This document shows positions 8,886 to 16,958 of a stretch of DNA of 64,000 nucleotides, piece after piece. How positions within the stretch are numbered: position 1 is the first letter of the stretch; each line of letters opens with the position of its first letter. The translations under genes and the position numbers were made by a program. The stretch comes from Paraburkholderia heleia NBRC 101817. Its GTDB lineage: Bacteria > Pseudomonadota > Gammaproteobacteria > Burkholderiales > Burkholderiaceae. The DNA lies in the NCBI RefSeq assembly GCF_000739775.1, contig NZ_BBJH01000008.1, positions 208,632-272,631 of the forward strand. Reading direction: 5' to 3'. Below the pieces are notes generated by a model. It did not search any database. It was given only the letters and a program-made list of their open reading frames with translations, and was not told the origin of the DNA.

Positions 8886-10787
8886 TCAGATCGCCCAGCA
8901 GGAGCAGCCTAGCGCACCCCAGAAGCCCGTGGCATCCGAGGTCGGCAACGTGCTGCCCCATGCGCTCGCGTGGCCGTGGCCATGCACGTCGCACGCATTC
9001 GCGCATGCGCACATCGCGGCTGCCGCCGCGCGCTGCAACGGCGCGCCCTCGCGCTGCTGATCTGCGTACCCGCGTCCCCAGCCGCCATAGCCGCCGTACT
9101 GGCGCACCGGCGACCAGTCCGGCATGGCGGGCGGAATCGGCGCGTCGTATTGCGAGAACGGGCCTGCGCCCCAGACAATCCTGCCGCCCACGACCGTGAG
9201 CAACGCCGTCGTCGCGGCGATATCGTCTTCTGCACACGCAAAGAAGTCGCGGTCCGGCACCATCAGGTCGGCGAGCTGCCCGACGGCGATGCGGCCTTTG
9301 CGGCCTTCTTCGTTCGAGAACCAGGTGACGTACTCCGTCCACATGCGCAACGCCGTTTCGCGATCGAGCAGATTGCGCTGCGGATACATCCGCAGGCCGC
9401 CGACCGTCTTGCCAGTCACGAGCCACGCAAGGGACACCCACGGGTTGTACGACGCCACGCGTGTGGCGTCGGTACCGGCCGAGACCTTGATGCCCTTGGC
9501 AAGCATCTTCGCAACGGGTGGTGTGGCTTCCGCCGCCTGCGCGCCGTAACGCTCGACGAAATACTCGCCCTGGTAGGCCATGCGGTGCTGCACGGCGATG
9601 CCGCCGCCGAGCGCGGCGATGCGGTCCATCGAGCGCTCGGAAACGGTTTCCGCGTGGTCGAAGAACCAGTTCAGGCCCGCGAGCGGAATGTCCTGGTTGA
9701 CCTTCTCGAACACGTCGAGCGCGCGGCTGATGGTTTCGTCATAGGTGGCATGCAGCCGCCACGGCCAGCGGTTCTGCGCCAGCACGCGCACCACGCCTTC
9801 GAGCTCGCCTTCCATTCCGGGCGGCAGTTCGGGGCGCGCGACACGGAAGTCCTCGAAGTCGGCCGCCGAGAACACGAGCATTTCGCCCGCGCCGTTATGC
9901 CGGAAGTAATCCGAACCATCGTGATACTTGACCGTGCGTGTCCAGTTCGCGAAGTCTTCCTTTTCGGCCTGCGGCTTCTGCGTGAAGAGGTTGTACGCGA
10001 TGCGCACCGTCATCTCGCCCGCCTCATGGAGCTTGCGGATGACTTCGTAATCGTCGGGATAGTTCTGCGAGCCGCCGCCCGCATCGATTGCGCCGGTCAC
10101 GCCAAGACGATTGAGTTCGCGCATGAAATGGCGCGTCGAATTGTATTGATACTCGGGCGGCAGCTTCGGACCTTTCGCGAGCGTCGCGTAGAGGATCGAG
10201 GCATTGGGACTCGCCAGCAGCAGGCCAGTGGGGTTGCCCGCGCTGTCGCGCAGGATCGTGCCGCCCGGCGGCTCGGGTGTTTCCTTCGTATAGCCCACTA
10301 CGCGCAGCGCAGCTGCGTTGAGGAGCGCACGATCGTACAGATGCAGGATGAACACGGGAGTATCCGGCGCCGCCGTGTTGAGCTCTTCGATGGTCGGCAG
10401 CCGCTTCTCTTCGAACTGATGCTCGGTGAAGCCGCCGACCACGCGCACCCATTGTGGCGCGGGCGTGATGGCCACTTGCTGCTTGAGCATTTCCATGGCG
10501 GCGGCGAGCGAGCGGACGCCGTCCCAGCGCAACTCCATGTTGTAGTTGAGGCCGCCACGAATCAGATGCAGGTGATTGTCGATCAAGCCGGGGAGCGCTG
10601 GGCGGCCGCCGAGATCGACAACTCGGGTCGCGCCGCCCGCGAGCGGCATGACCTCGGCGTCGCTGCCCACTGCCACGAAGCGGCCTTCGGCAATCGCCAC
10701 GGCAGTGGCAGTCGGGTTCGAACGGTCGAGCGTGGTGAACCGTCCGTTACGCAGAATGAGATCGGGATGGGTGGCGGTTGCACACAT
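8886..10787 (-). CDS. YtcJ-like amidohydrolase with Cys/His-rich C-terminal tail
   Basis: A 633-residue metal-dependent amidohydrolase of the YtcJ-like group (amidohydrolase 3). The N-terminal beta-sandwich half (PDLILRNGRFTTLD) leads to the metal motif HLH in GLIDNHLHLIRGG. Further expected pieces are HATYDETISRALDVF, FDHAETVS and the late Asp in SAGTDATRVASYNPW. No signal peptide is seen. After the conserved end (VGGRIVWGAGPFSQYDAP) there is an extra tail of about 65 residues containing MCACANACDVHGHGH and ending GALGCSCWAI, unusually rich in Cys and His. GAGGA lies upstream of the ATG at 10787. It follows the XapX gene by 28 bp and precedes DoxX by one base. Likely reaction: hydrolysis of a C-N bond in an N-substituted or cyclic amide; the substrate is unknown. 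Confidence 0.9.
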   Translation of the reverse strand: MCATATHPDLILRNGRFTTLDRSNPTATAVAIAEGRFVAVGSDAEVMPLAGGATRVVDLGGRPALPGLIDNHLHLIRGGLNYNMELRWDGVRSLAAAMEMLKQQVAITPAPQWVRVVGGFTEHQFEEKRLPTIEELNTAAPDTPVFILHLYDRALLNAAALRVVGYTKETPEPPGGTILRDSAGNPTGLLLASPNASILYATLAKGPKLPPEYQYNSTRHFMRELNRLGVTGAIDAGGGSQNYPDDYEVIRKLHEAGEMTVRIAYNLFTQKPQAEKEDFANWTRTVKYHDGSDYFRHNGAGEMLVFSAADFEDFRVARPELPPGMEGELEGVVRVLAQNRWPWRLHATYDETISRALDVFEKVNQDIPLAGLNWFFDHAETVSERSMDRIAALGGGIAVQHRMAYQGEYFVERYGAQAAEATPPVAKMLAKGIKVSAGTDATRVASYNPWVSLAWLVTGKTVGGLRMYPQRNLLDRETALRMWTEYVTWFSNEEGRKGRIAVGQLADLMVPDRDFFACAEDDIAATTALLTVVGGRIVWGAGPFSQYDAPIPPAMPDWSPVRQYGGYGGWGRGYADQQREGAPLQRAAAAAMCACANACDVHGHGHASAWGSTLPTSDATGFWGALGCSCWAI

Positions 10788-10815
10788 GTGCGTTTCCTCG
10801 CTTCACGTACTTCGA

Positions 10816-10983
10816 TTAAAAGCCGAACAACGGCTTGAGGGTTGAGATGGCCTGCGCGCCGATTACCATGCCCAGCAAACCGATGAGGGCAACGAGAGGC
10901 GGCGCCGGCGAGCGGACCTTGATGGCGCTGTAGATCACGCCGGCGAGCGCGCCCGCACCAAGCGACACGAGATACGTTTCCAT
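10816..10983 (-). CDS. XapX (DUF1427) family small membrane protein
   Basis: A 55-residue protein (METYLVSLGAGALAGVIYSA, then IKVRSPAPPLVALIGLLGMV, ending LKPLFGF). It has two hydrophobic segments around the RSPAPP motif, as in XapX/DUF1427 proteins, whose function is unknown. It is the first gene of the leftward unit leading to the amidohydrolase 28 bp downstream and lies opposite the LysR gene at 11129. A paralogue lies at 13107 on the other strand. Confidence 0.85.
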   Translation of the reverse strand: METYLVSLGAGALAGVIYSAIKVRSPAPPLVALIGLLGMVIGAQAISTLKPLFGF

Positions 10984-11128
10984 ACGCTCAGACTCTTCGA
11001 AGGATTAAAATGAGAGGGCTTGCATCCCGGCCCATGCCGCCGGGATCCGTTCCGGGTACGCGCAGCGGCGTTGCGCCCGCATCGACGCGGCAGGCCCACT
11101 CGACGTTCCGTTTGCAACATGCTCCAAC
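10984..11128. promoter_or_regulatory. Divergent XapX-operon/LysR promoter region
   Basis: A 145-bp gap between the divergent XapX and LysR starts, the usual place for LysR control sites. Next to the LysR start, AACATGC is repeated at a 9-bp step within GCAACATGCTCCAACATGCA (about 11113-11132). No clear sigma-70 boxes can be assigned by eye. LysR binding here is inferred from the gene arrangement. Confidence 0.4.
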
Positions 11129-12052
11129 ATGCAAAATCTCCCTGATCTCGAAGCCTGGGCCATTTTCTTGCGCGTGGCGGAAACCGGCTCGTTCGCCAAG
11201 GCGGCCGAACTGCTCGGCATTTCGCAGCCCACAGTCTCCAAGGCCATCGCCCGCCTCGAAAAAAAACTCGGCACCATGCTGCTGTACCGCACGACACGCA
11301 GGCTCTCGCTCACGCCGACCGGCGAACAGTTGCGCGAGCGCGCGATGCAAGTGCTCGCCGCGGCCGAAGACTTCGAAAGCGAAGCATCGGCACTCGCGCT
11401 CGAGCCGCACGGCGTCGTGCGCGTGAACGCGCCGATGTCGTTTGGCCTGCGGTATCTCGCGCCGCTGCTTCCCGAGTTCCTCTCTCGCTACCCCGGCGTC
11501 GATGTCGAACTCATGCTCACCGACCATCTGGTCGACATCGTGGCGGGCGGCTTCGATGTCGCGATCCGGATTGCCGAACTCAGCGATTCCTCGCTGCGCG
11601 CGCGACGCCTGTGCGCCGTGCGCCGTCCGCTCGTCGCGGCGCCCGCCTACCTCGAACAGCACGGACGTCCCGCGCATCCGCGCGATCTCGAACGGCACGC
11701 CATCCTGACCTATACGAACCTGCCGACGCCGGAGTGCTGGCGCTTTCGCCATACGGCGTCCGGCAACGAACATGCGGTGCCTGTGCGCGGGCGTATCCGC
11801 ACCAACAACGCCGACGTCATCGCGCCTGCGCTGCTCGCCGGGCAGGGCATCGCCCTGCAACCGGAGTTTCTCGTGTGGGACGCGCTGCAGCGCGGCGAAC
11901 TCGAGCATGTCATGGGCGAGTGGGCGATCGCCGACATCAACGTGAACCTCGTCATGCCCCCCGGCTTCATGCGCACCACACGCGTCACGGCATTGATCGA
12001 CTTCCTCGTGGAACATCTGGCCCATGCACCATGGGCAATGCCCGAGCGCTGA
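11129..12052 (+). CDS. LysR-family transcriptional regulator
   Basis: A 307-residue LysR protein: an N-terminal helix-turn-helix (FLRVAETGSFAKAAELLGIS, QPTVSKAIARLEKKLG) with the linker helix, then a two-lobed effector domain (RVNAPMSFGLRYLAPLLPEF, VAIRIAELSDSSLRARRLC, NADVIAPALLAGQGIALQPE). It belongs to the large group of LysRs seen with oxidoreductases and hydrolases in Burkholderiales. It diverges from the XapX-amidohydrolase-DoxX-VOC-DUF1275-porin unit and is the best candidate to regulate it. Its 3' end faces the YcaC-like gene, with an inverted repeat between them. Confidence 0.93.
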   Translation: MQNLPDLEAWAIFLRVAETGSFAKAAELLGISQPTVSKAIARLEKKLGTMLLYRTTRRLSLTPTGEQLRERAMQVLAAAEDFESEASALALEPHGVVRVNAPMSFGLRYLAPLLPEFLSRYPGVDVELMLTDHLVDIVAGGFDVAIRIAELSDSSLRARRLCAVRRPLVAAPAYLEQHGRPAHPRDLERHAILTYTNLPTPECWRFRHTASGNEHAVPVRGRIRTNNADVIAPALLAGQGIALQPEFLVWDALQRGELEHVMGEWAIADINVNLVMPPGFMRTTRVTALIDFLVEHLAHAPWAMPER

Positions 12053-12073
12053 CGGCACCTGTCCGCCTGCGCC

Positions 12074-12114
12074 TGCCGATGCAGCGTCTTTGCATGAAAC
12101 GCGCCGCATCGGCA
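12074..12114. terminator. Inverted repeat between convergent genes
   Basis: TGCCGATGC at 12074-12082 pairs perfectly with GCATCGGCA at 12106-12114 across a 23-base loop. It lies between the LysR stop and the convergent YcaC-like gene, where a two-way terminator would be expected. It has no T-run and a long loop, so this is tentative. Confidence 0.35.
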
Positions 12115-12136
12115 TCGGGGGCCGCGAGGAACGCAA

Positions 12137-12823
12137 TTACTTTGCCGGCACTGCCGCAAGCAGCTCGTGCGGCGCAGCCGTGCGCTGCTGGGCTTTGTGA
12201 ACCATGGTGTAGGCATAGTCGATGCCCATGCCATAGGCGCCCGAATGCTCCTTCGCAATCGCCATGACCGCGTCGTACGTTTCGCGGCGGGCCCAGTCGC
12301 GCTGCCACTCGAGCATGACCTGTTGCCACGTGACGGGCACGACGCCGGCCTGAACCATGCGCTGCATCGCGAAGTCGTGCGCATCCTTCGACGTACCGCC
12401 GGAAGCGTCAGCCACCATGTAGATTTCGTAGTCGCCTTCGAGCATGGCGCACAACGCGAACGTCGTATTGCAGACCTCCGTCCAGAGACCCGCCACGACC
12501 ACCTTCTTTCGGCCGTTCGCCTTGAGTGCATCGCGAACCTTCTGGTCGTCCCACGAGTTCATGGACGTGCGTTCCAGCAGCTTGTGTTTCGGGAATACGT
12601 CGAGCAGTTCGGGGTACGTATAGCCCGAGAAGCTTTCCGTTTCGACCGTGGTGATCGTGGTCGGAACGTCGAACACCTTGGCCGCCTTGGCAAGCGCGAC
12701 GACGTTGTTCTTCAGCACCTGGCGGTCGATCGACTGCACACCGAAGGCCATCTGCGGTTGTTGATCGATGATGATCAGCTGGCTGTTCTGCGGAGTGAGG
12801 ACTTCAAGCTTCGGATTGCTCAT
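12137..12823 (-). CDS. YcaC-like isochorismatase-family cysteine hydrolase
   Basis: A 228-residue protein of the isochorismatase-like (cysteine hydrolase) superfamily, YcaC branch. Visible landmarks are the N-terminal Asp in SQLIIIDQQPQMAFGVQSI, the segment LLERTSMNSWDDQKVRDAL and the nucleophilic Cys in VVAGLWTEVCNTTFALCAML. The cis-peptide motif of the family lies in the same GLWTEVC stretch. Members hydrolyse amides or ester-like bonds of small molecules; YcaC itself has no assigned substrate. It is transcribed leftward and converges with the LysR gene. Proximity to the amidohydrolase operon suggests a common pathway, which is inference. Confidence 0.9.
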   Translation of the reverse strand: MSNPKLEVLTPQNSQLIIIDQQPQMAFGVQSIDRQVLKNNVVALAKAAKVFDVPTTITTVETESFSGYTYPELLDVFPKHKLLERTSMNSWDDQKVRDALKANGRKKVVVAGLWTEVCNTTFALCAMLEGDYEIYMVADASGGTSKDAHDFAMQRMVQAGVVPVTWQQVMLEWQRDWARRETYDAVMAIAKEHSGAYGMGIDYAYTMVHKAQQRTAAPHELLAAVPAK

Positions 12824-13106
12824 GACTGGTATTTCCTTTCAACCGGGGGAGAAGAGACACTACCTCGCGGCTATAACCGCGAGGTGACCAAGGTGTATTG
12901 CGCTGGCGTTATCGTTTGCCAGCTGCGGTCATTTGACACGCTAAAGAGGACATTCAACAACTAAAAAATGGAATTAATCTAATTCCAGAAAATTTACCCT
13001 TAAATAATCTGAATACCCTTTTCCCGATTATGAAAATTCGATACCGTTGCGAATAACCAGCCGTGCAGCCTGTTTCCACGCAGCGGCCGTCAACGAGATT
13101 CGTATC
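12824..13106. promoter_or_regulatory. AT-rich divergent region with inverted repeat
   Basis: This 283-bp gap between the YcaC-like and second XapX genes is noticeably AT-rich for this genome. It contains the inverted repeat GGAATTAATCTAATTCC at 12970-12986 (7-bp arms, 3-base centre), which looks like an operator. No coding region is apparent. Confidence 0.45.
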
Positions 13107-13382
13107 ATGAAACCGTATATTCTTTCGCTGCTTGCGGGCATCCTTATTGGCGTTGTCTATTACGCAATTGGCGTGCAGTCTCCGGCTCCGCCCACCATTG
13201 CACTGGTGGGGCTGCTAGGCATGCTGGCCGGCGAGCAGATTCTTCCGCTCGCGCGTCGCATGCTCTCGGGCGACAAGCCGCGCGCGGCGTGGCGCGAAGC
13301 AAAATGCGGCCAGCATATGTTCGGCTCGCTGCCGGGCGCTCAAGTATCCGACGCTGCGGCCAGGGACCGGCAATCATCGTGA
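13107..13382 (+). CDS. XapX-domain membrane protein with C-terminal extension
   Basis: A 91-residue protein whose first 55 residues match XapX/DUF1427 (MKPYILSLLAGILIGVVYYA, VQSPAPPTIALVGLLGMLAG) with two membrane segments. The remaining 35 residues (SGDKPRAAWREAKCGQHMFG onward) are polar and not part of the usual family. I prefer the ATG at 13107 to the upstream in-frame start at 13047 because similarity begins there. It diverges from the YcaC-like gene and is followed 49 bp later by the antiporter. Function unknown. Confidence 0.82.
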   Translation: MKPYILSLLAGILIGVVYYAIGVQSPAPPTIALVGLLGMLAGEQILPLARRMLSGDKPRAAWREAKCGQHMFGSLPGAQVSDAAARDRQSS

Positions 13383-13431
13383 TGCATCGCCATATACCTG
13401 TTCCCGCACTGCCTCACCTGCCGGCACGCGG

Positions 13432-15012
13432 ATGAGCAACGTCGAGCTGTTTCACTACCTGTTGCTGCTGATCTGTGGCGCGGGCGCGCTAACCTGGCTC
13501 GCCGGGCGCGCCTCGATCCCGCCGGCCGTCATGCTGCTGCTGGGCGGCTGCGTAGTCGCCGTCGCCGGCAAGCGCGTGCCCGACATGGACCCCGACCTGC
13601 TGCTCGTGGCCGTGCTGCCGCCACTGCTCATGTCGAGTTCGTTCTACACGGCATGGAAGGAATTCCGTCAGGAGCTCGCCACCATCGCCTCGCTCGTGCT
13701 CGGGGCGGTCGCGTTCACCACCGTTGCCGTTGCGGTGGCCGTACGCGCCTTCAACCCGGACCTGTCCTGGGCCGCCTGCTTCACGCTCGGCGCAATCGTC
13801 TCGCCCCCCGACGCGGTCGCCGCAAAAGCGATTCTCCAGCGCAATCCACTGCCCGCAAGACTTGTCGCCGTGCTCGAAGGCGAAAGTCTCGTGAATGACG
13901 CTTCTGGCCTGCTGCTCTATCAGATGGCCGTTTCCGCCGCGCTGGCGGCCTCTATCACTGCGGCGAGCGGAACGGGGTTGTTCTTCGCGCTCACGTTGAT
14001 CGGCGTCGCAGTGGGGCTCGCCTGCGGCCAGGCCATGTGCTGGGTGCTGCCGCGTTTGCGCGATCCGATGCTCGGCATCGTCTTGACCTTCGTGATGGCG
14101 TGGGCGAGCTACGGCATTGCCGAGGCCGTGCACGGCTCGGGCGTGCTCTCGGTGGTGACCTGCGGGCTCGTGCTCGGTGTGCGCCAGCACCGGGTATTCG
14201 ACGCCGACATGCGCATCAAGGCCAGGTCGACATGGGAAGCGATCGTGTTCGTGCTCGACGCGCTCGTCTTTATCCTGATCGGCCTCGCGTTGCACGGCAT
14301 TCTCGCGGGCGTGAATCACGAAGGCGCCGTGCTGGCGGCCGGGCTGCATGTCGCGTTGCCGGCGACCGCGGCGGCCATCGCCGCGCGCCCCGTCTGGGTA
14401 TTCGCCGCCATCTGGCAGCCAGGCAGGTTGCGCGCAAGGCGCACAGGCGGCCAACCGTGGTCGTTCGCCGAGGCCGTGGTGCTCAGTTGGGCCGGCATGC
14501 GCGGCGTCGTGAGCCTCGCCGCCGCGATTGCGCTGCCCGGCAATTTCCCGGGCCGCGACCTGATCGTGTTCAGCACCTTCCTGCTCATCATCGCAACGCT
14601 CGTCGTGCAGGGCGGCAGCCTTGCGCCGCTCATCCGGCTGCTGAAGCTGCGCCCCGCCGCGCGCCATACCATGTCCGAGCACGAGGCGCGCGCACAAACA
14701 TTCGGTGCGTCTCTTGCCGCGCTCGATGAAATCGGCAAGCGCCCGTCGGATATCGAACGCGCCACGCTGGAGCGCCTGCTCGCCGAATACCAGGTTCGCG
14801 TGAACGCCAACCAGGATGCGCACGCATCCGGCGCCGATCGGGTCGAGCACCGCGCGCGCTTCCTGCGCGTCGAACTCGAACTGGTCGGCGTGTCGCGCGC
14901 GACGCTGCTCGACCTGCACCGCGCCGGCAAAGTGGACGATGCGGTTCTGCATCGCATCGAATCCGAACTCGATCTCGAAGAGTTGCGGCTGCAACGTCTG
15001 CTCGAACCTTGA
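13432..15012 (+). CDS. CPA1-family Na+/H+ (monovalent cation/proton) antiporter
   Basis: A 526-residue integral membrane protein with 12 or so hydrophobic segments followed by a hydrophilic C-terminal tail of about 120 residues. The CPA1 transport-core landmarks are present: FTLGAIVSPPDAVAAKAIL, the essential ND pair in EGESLVNDASGLLLYQMAVS, and SWAGMRGVVSLAAAIALP. Such proteins exchange cytoplasmic Na+ or K+ for protons and help control pH. The tail (ERLLAEYQVRVNANQ, LDLEELRLQRLLEP) is helical and probably regulatory. The ATG at 13432 begins MSNVELFHYLLLL. The gene is 49 bp after the XapX gene and could share its transcript. Confidence 0.92.
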   Translation: MSNVELFHYLLLLICGAGALTWLAGRASIPPAVMLLLGGCVVAVAGKRVPDMDPDLLLVAVLPPLLMSSSFYTAWKEFRQELATIASLVLGAVAFTTVAVAVAVRAFNPDLSWAACFTLGAIVSPPDAVAAKAILQRNPLPARLVAVLEGESLVNDASGLLLYQMAVSAALAASITAASGTGLFFALTLIGVAVGLACGQAMCWVLPRLRDPMLGIVLTFVMAWASYGIAEAVHGSGVLSVVTCGLVLGVRQHRVFDADMRIKARSTWEAIVFVLDALVFILIGLALHGILAGVNHEGAVLAAGLHVALPATAAAIAARPVWVFAAIWQPGRLRARRTGGQPWSFAEAVVLSWAGMRGVVSLAAAIALPGNFPGRDLIVFSTFLLIIATLVVQGGSLAPLIRLLKLRPAARHTMSEHEARAQTFGASLAALDEIGKRPSDIERATLERLLAEYQVRVNANQDAHASGADRVEHRARFLRVELELVGVSRATLLDLHRAGKVDDAVLHRIESELDLEELRLQRLLEP

Positions 15013-15065
15013 AGCGCGGCGCCGATGACCGCGGGACTTCAGTCCGGCTTGTCCTTATCCGTTCC

Positions 15066-16787
15066 TCAAGACGTACTGACTTGCTCCGCGCTCCGCCTTA
15101 GCCAGGCATGGATCTGCCCCACCGCCGCTGCCCCATCGCCTACCGCCGAGGCGACGCGCTTCGCCGCGCCAGAGCGCACGTCGCCAATAGCGAAAAGACC
15201 CGGCACGTTCGTCTCCAGCGGGAGGCAGCCCGCGTCGTTGCTGTCCGACTCGCTGCTCACATTCGGCGGGCCTGTCATGACGAAGCCGTGCGCGTCGAGG
15301 TGTACGCCAGTCGATCTCAGCCAGTCGGTCTTCGGATCGGCGCCGATGAAGAGAAATAGATGCCGGGTCTCGATGGTCTCGCTGCCCGCATCCCGATGCC
15401 GGATCCGGACGCGCTCGAGACTTCGGTGGCTCGCTTCCAGCGACGCCAGCGTACAGCCCGCGCAAATCGAGACGTTGCTCAAGGCACCGATTCGATCGAT
15501 CAGGTAACGCGACATGGTGGCATCGAGACTGTCTCGACGAATCAGGACGCGCACGCTTCGCGCGAAGTTGGCGAGAAACACGATAGCCTGCCCCGCCGAA
15601 TTGCCGCCACCGATCAGCACGATGTCCTGCCCTCTCACGAGACGTGCTTCGATGGGCGATGCCCAGTAGTAAACCCCTTTATAGTCGAAGCGCTCGAAGC
15701 CTGGCACATCGGGCTTGCGGTACGCCGCGCCGCTCGCCGCCACGACCGTTCGCGCCCGGACGCATTGGCGGTCGGAAAGCGCGAGCGCGAACCTGCCGGA
15801 CGTGCGCTCGACGCGCTCCACGCCAATCGGAATGGCGACGTGCACGCCGAACTTCAGCGCCTGCTGGAAGGCGCGCGCTGCGAGTGCCTGCCCCGTGATA
15901 CCCGTCGGGAAACCGAGGTAGTTCTCGATGCGCGCGCTCGCGCCGGCCTGGCCACCCGGCGCACGCCGATCGAACACCACCACCGAGAGTCCTTCCGATG
16001 CCGCGTAGACTGCCGCCGCGAGGCCGGCCGGTCCGGCTCCGACGATCGCGACGTCATAGCATTGCGAAGCGCAGAACGTCGGCACGAGGCCAAGCCGGGT
16101 GGCGAGTTCCACTTCGTCCGGCGCGCGAAGGACCGTTCCGTCCGGACAAAACACGAGCGGGAAGTCGTCGGGCTCCGAGGTGAGCCCAGCAAGCAACCGT
16201 ACGGCCTCCGAATCATTACGCGCGTCGACCACGGCTGCGGGATACGCGTTACGCCGCAGGAAGCCCTGCAGGCGCACGAGCCGCGCGTCGTCGCCATAGC
16301 CGACGATAATTGGACCGAGTCCCTGTTCGATGAGCCCGAGGCGCCGCAGGATCAACGCACGCATGACGTGCTCGCCGAGCTGGGCGTCCGCGATGATGAG
16401 CGCGCGCAGTTGCTCCGGCTTTAGCACGAGCGTGTCGCAATCGGTTAGCGCAATCGCATCGACGAGAGACGGCTTGCCGGTGAGCTGCACCATCTCGCCC
16501 ATGAAATGCCCGTCATGATGCTCGGTCACTAGCGTGGCGCACCCCTGCGCGTCGCGCGAACAGATGCGCACGCGGCCGCTCAGCAGGATATGCAGCCCTT
16601 CGGCCACGCGGCCGGTTTCGAAGATCAACGCCCCGGCCTTGAACGCCTTGCGGCCGGCAAAGCGGCTCGCGCTGCGGATCTGCGCTGGGGAAAGGCAGGG
16701 AAACATCTGGTGCTGCCGATGCTCCAGCGAAGAGAACGGGTGGTCGGATTCGGGAGAGTTCGTGCTCACGGCGGTGTTCGCGGTCAT
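15066..16787 (-). CDS. Cyclic-nucleotide-binding domain fused to thioredoxin-reductase-like flavoprotein
   Basis: About 573 residues in three parts: a cNMP-binding domain (residues 25-150, with EGLHILLSGRVRICSRDAQG and GHFMGEMVQLTGKPSLVDAI), a thioredoxin-fold spacer (VVDARNDSEAVRLLAGLTSE, PLVFCPDGTVLRAP), and a two-dinucleotide-domain reductase (FAD motif YDVAIVGAGPAGLAAAVYAA, NAD(P) motif IVLIGGGNSAGQAIVFLA, and ATGD-like LFAIGDVRSGAAKRV). The redox-active CxxC of true thioredoxin reductase is absent; YYWASPIEARL is found instead. Relatives are annotated as FAD-dependent oxidoreductases of unknown partner. The start is uncertain: the ATG at 16787 is chosen, 16841 is also possible. It converges with the antiporter. 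Confidence 0.87.
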   Translation of the reverse strand: MTANTAVSTNSPESDHPFSSLEHRQHQMFPCLSPAQIRSASRFAGRKAFKAGALIFETGRVAEGLHILLSGRVRICSRDAQGCATLVTEHHDGHFMGEMVQLTGKPSLVDAIALTDCDTLVLKPEQLRALIIADAQLGEHVMRALILRRLGLIEQGLGPIIVGYGDDARLVRLQGFLRRNAYPAAVVDARNDSEAVRLLAGLTSEPDDFPLVFCPDGTVLRAPDEVELATRLGLVPTFCASQCYDVAIVGAGPAGLAAAVYAASEGLSVVVFDRRAPGGQAGASARIENYLGFPTGITGQALAARAFQQALKFGVHVAIPIGVERVERTSGRFALALSDRQCVRARTVVAASGAAYRKPDVPGFERFDYKGVYYWASPIEARLVRGQDIVLIGGGNSAGQAIVFLANFARSVRVLIRRDSLDATMSRYLIDRIGALSNVSICAGCTLASLEASHRSLERVRIRHRDAGSETIETRHLFLFIGADPKTDWLRSTGVHLDAHGFVMTGPPNVSSESDSNDAGCLPLETNVPGLFAIGDVRSGAAKRVASAVGDGAAAVGQIHAWLRRSAEQVSTS

Positions 16788-16958
16788 ATCGTCTGCGTCG
16801 ATCAAATGCCGCCTTGAGGGAATGCATACAAGCGCCGGCATGGTGTTCGCTCATCGTGTCACCCTTCGCCGCGGTGCGCATTAACCAGGACTGAAACGTT
16901 CTGAACTCACGTTTGATTTTGGAGCGTGCGACGCGGATCCCGCGAAGCACGCCGTGCC

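Noticed and set aside
8970..10838. 622-codon plus-strand open frame
   Set aside because: Antisense to the well-supported amidohydrolase; composition is typical of a shadow frame.
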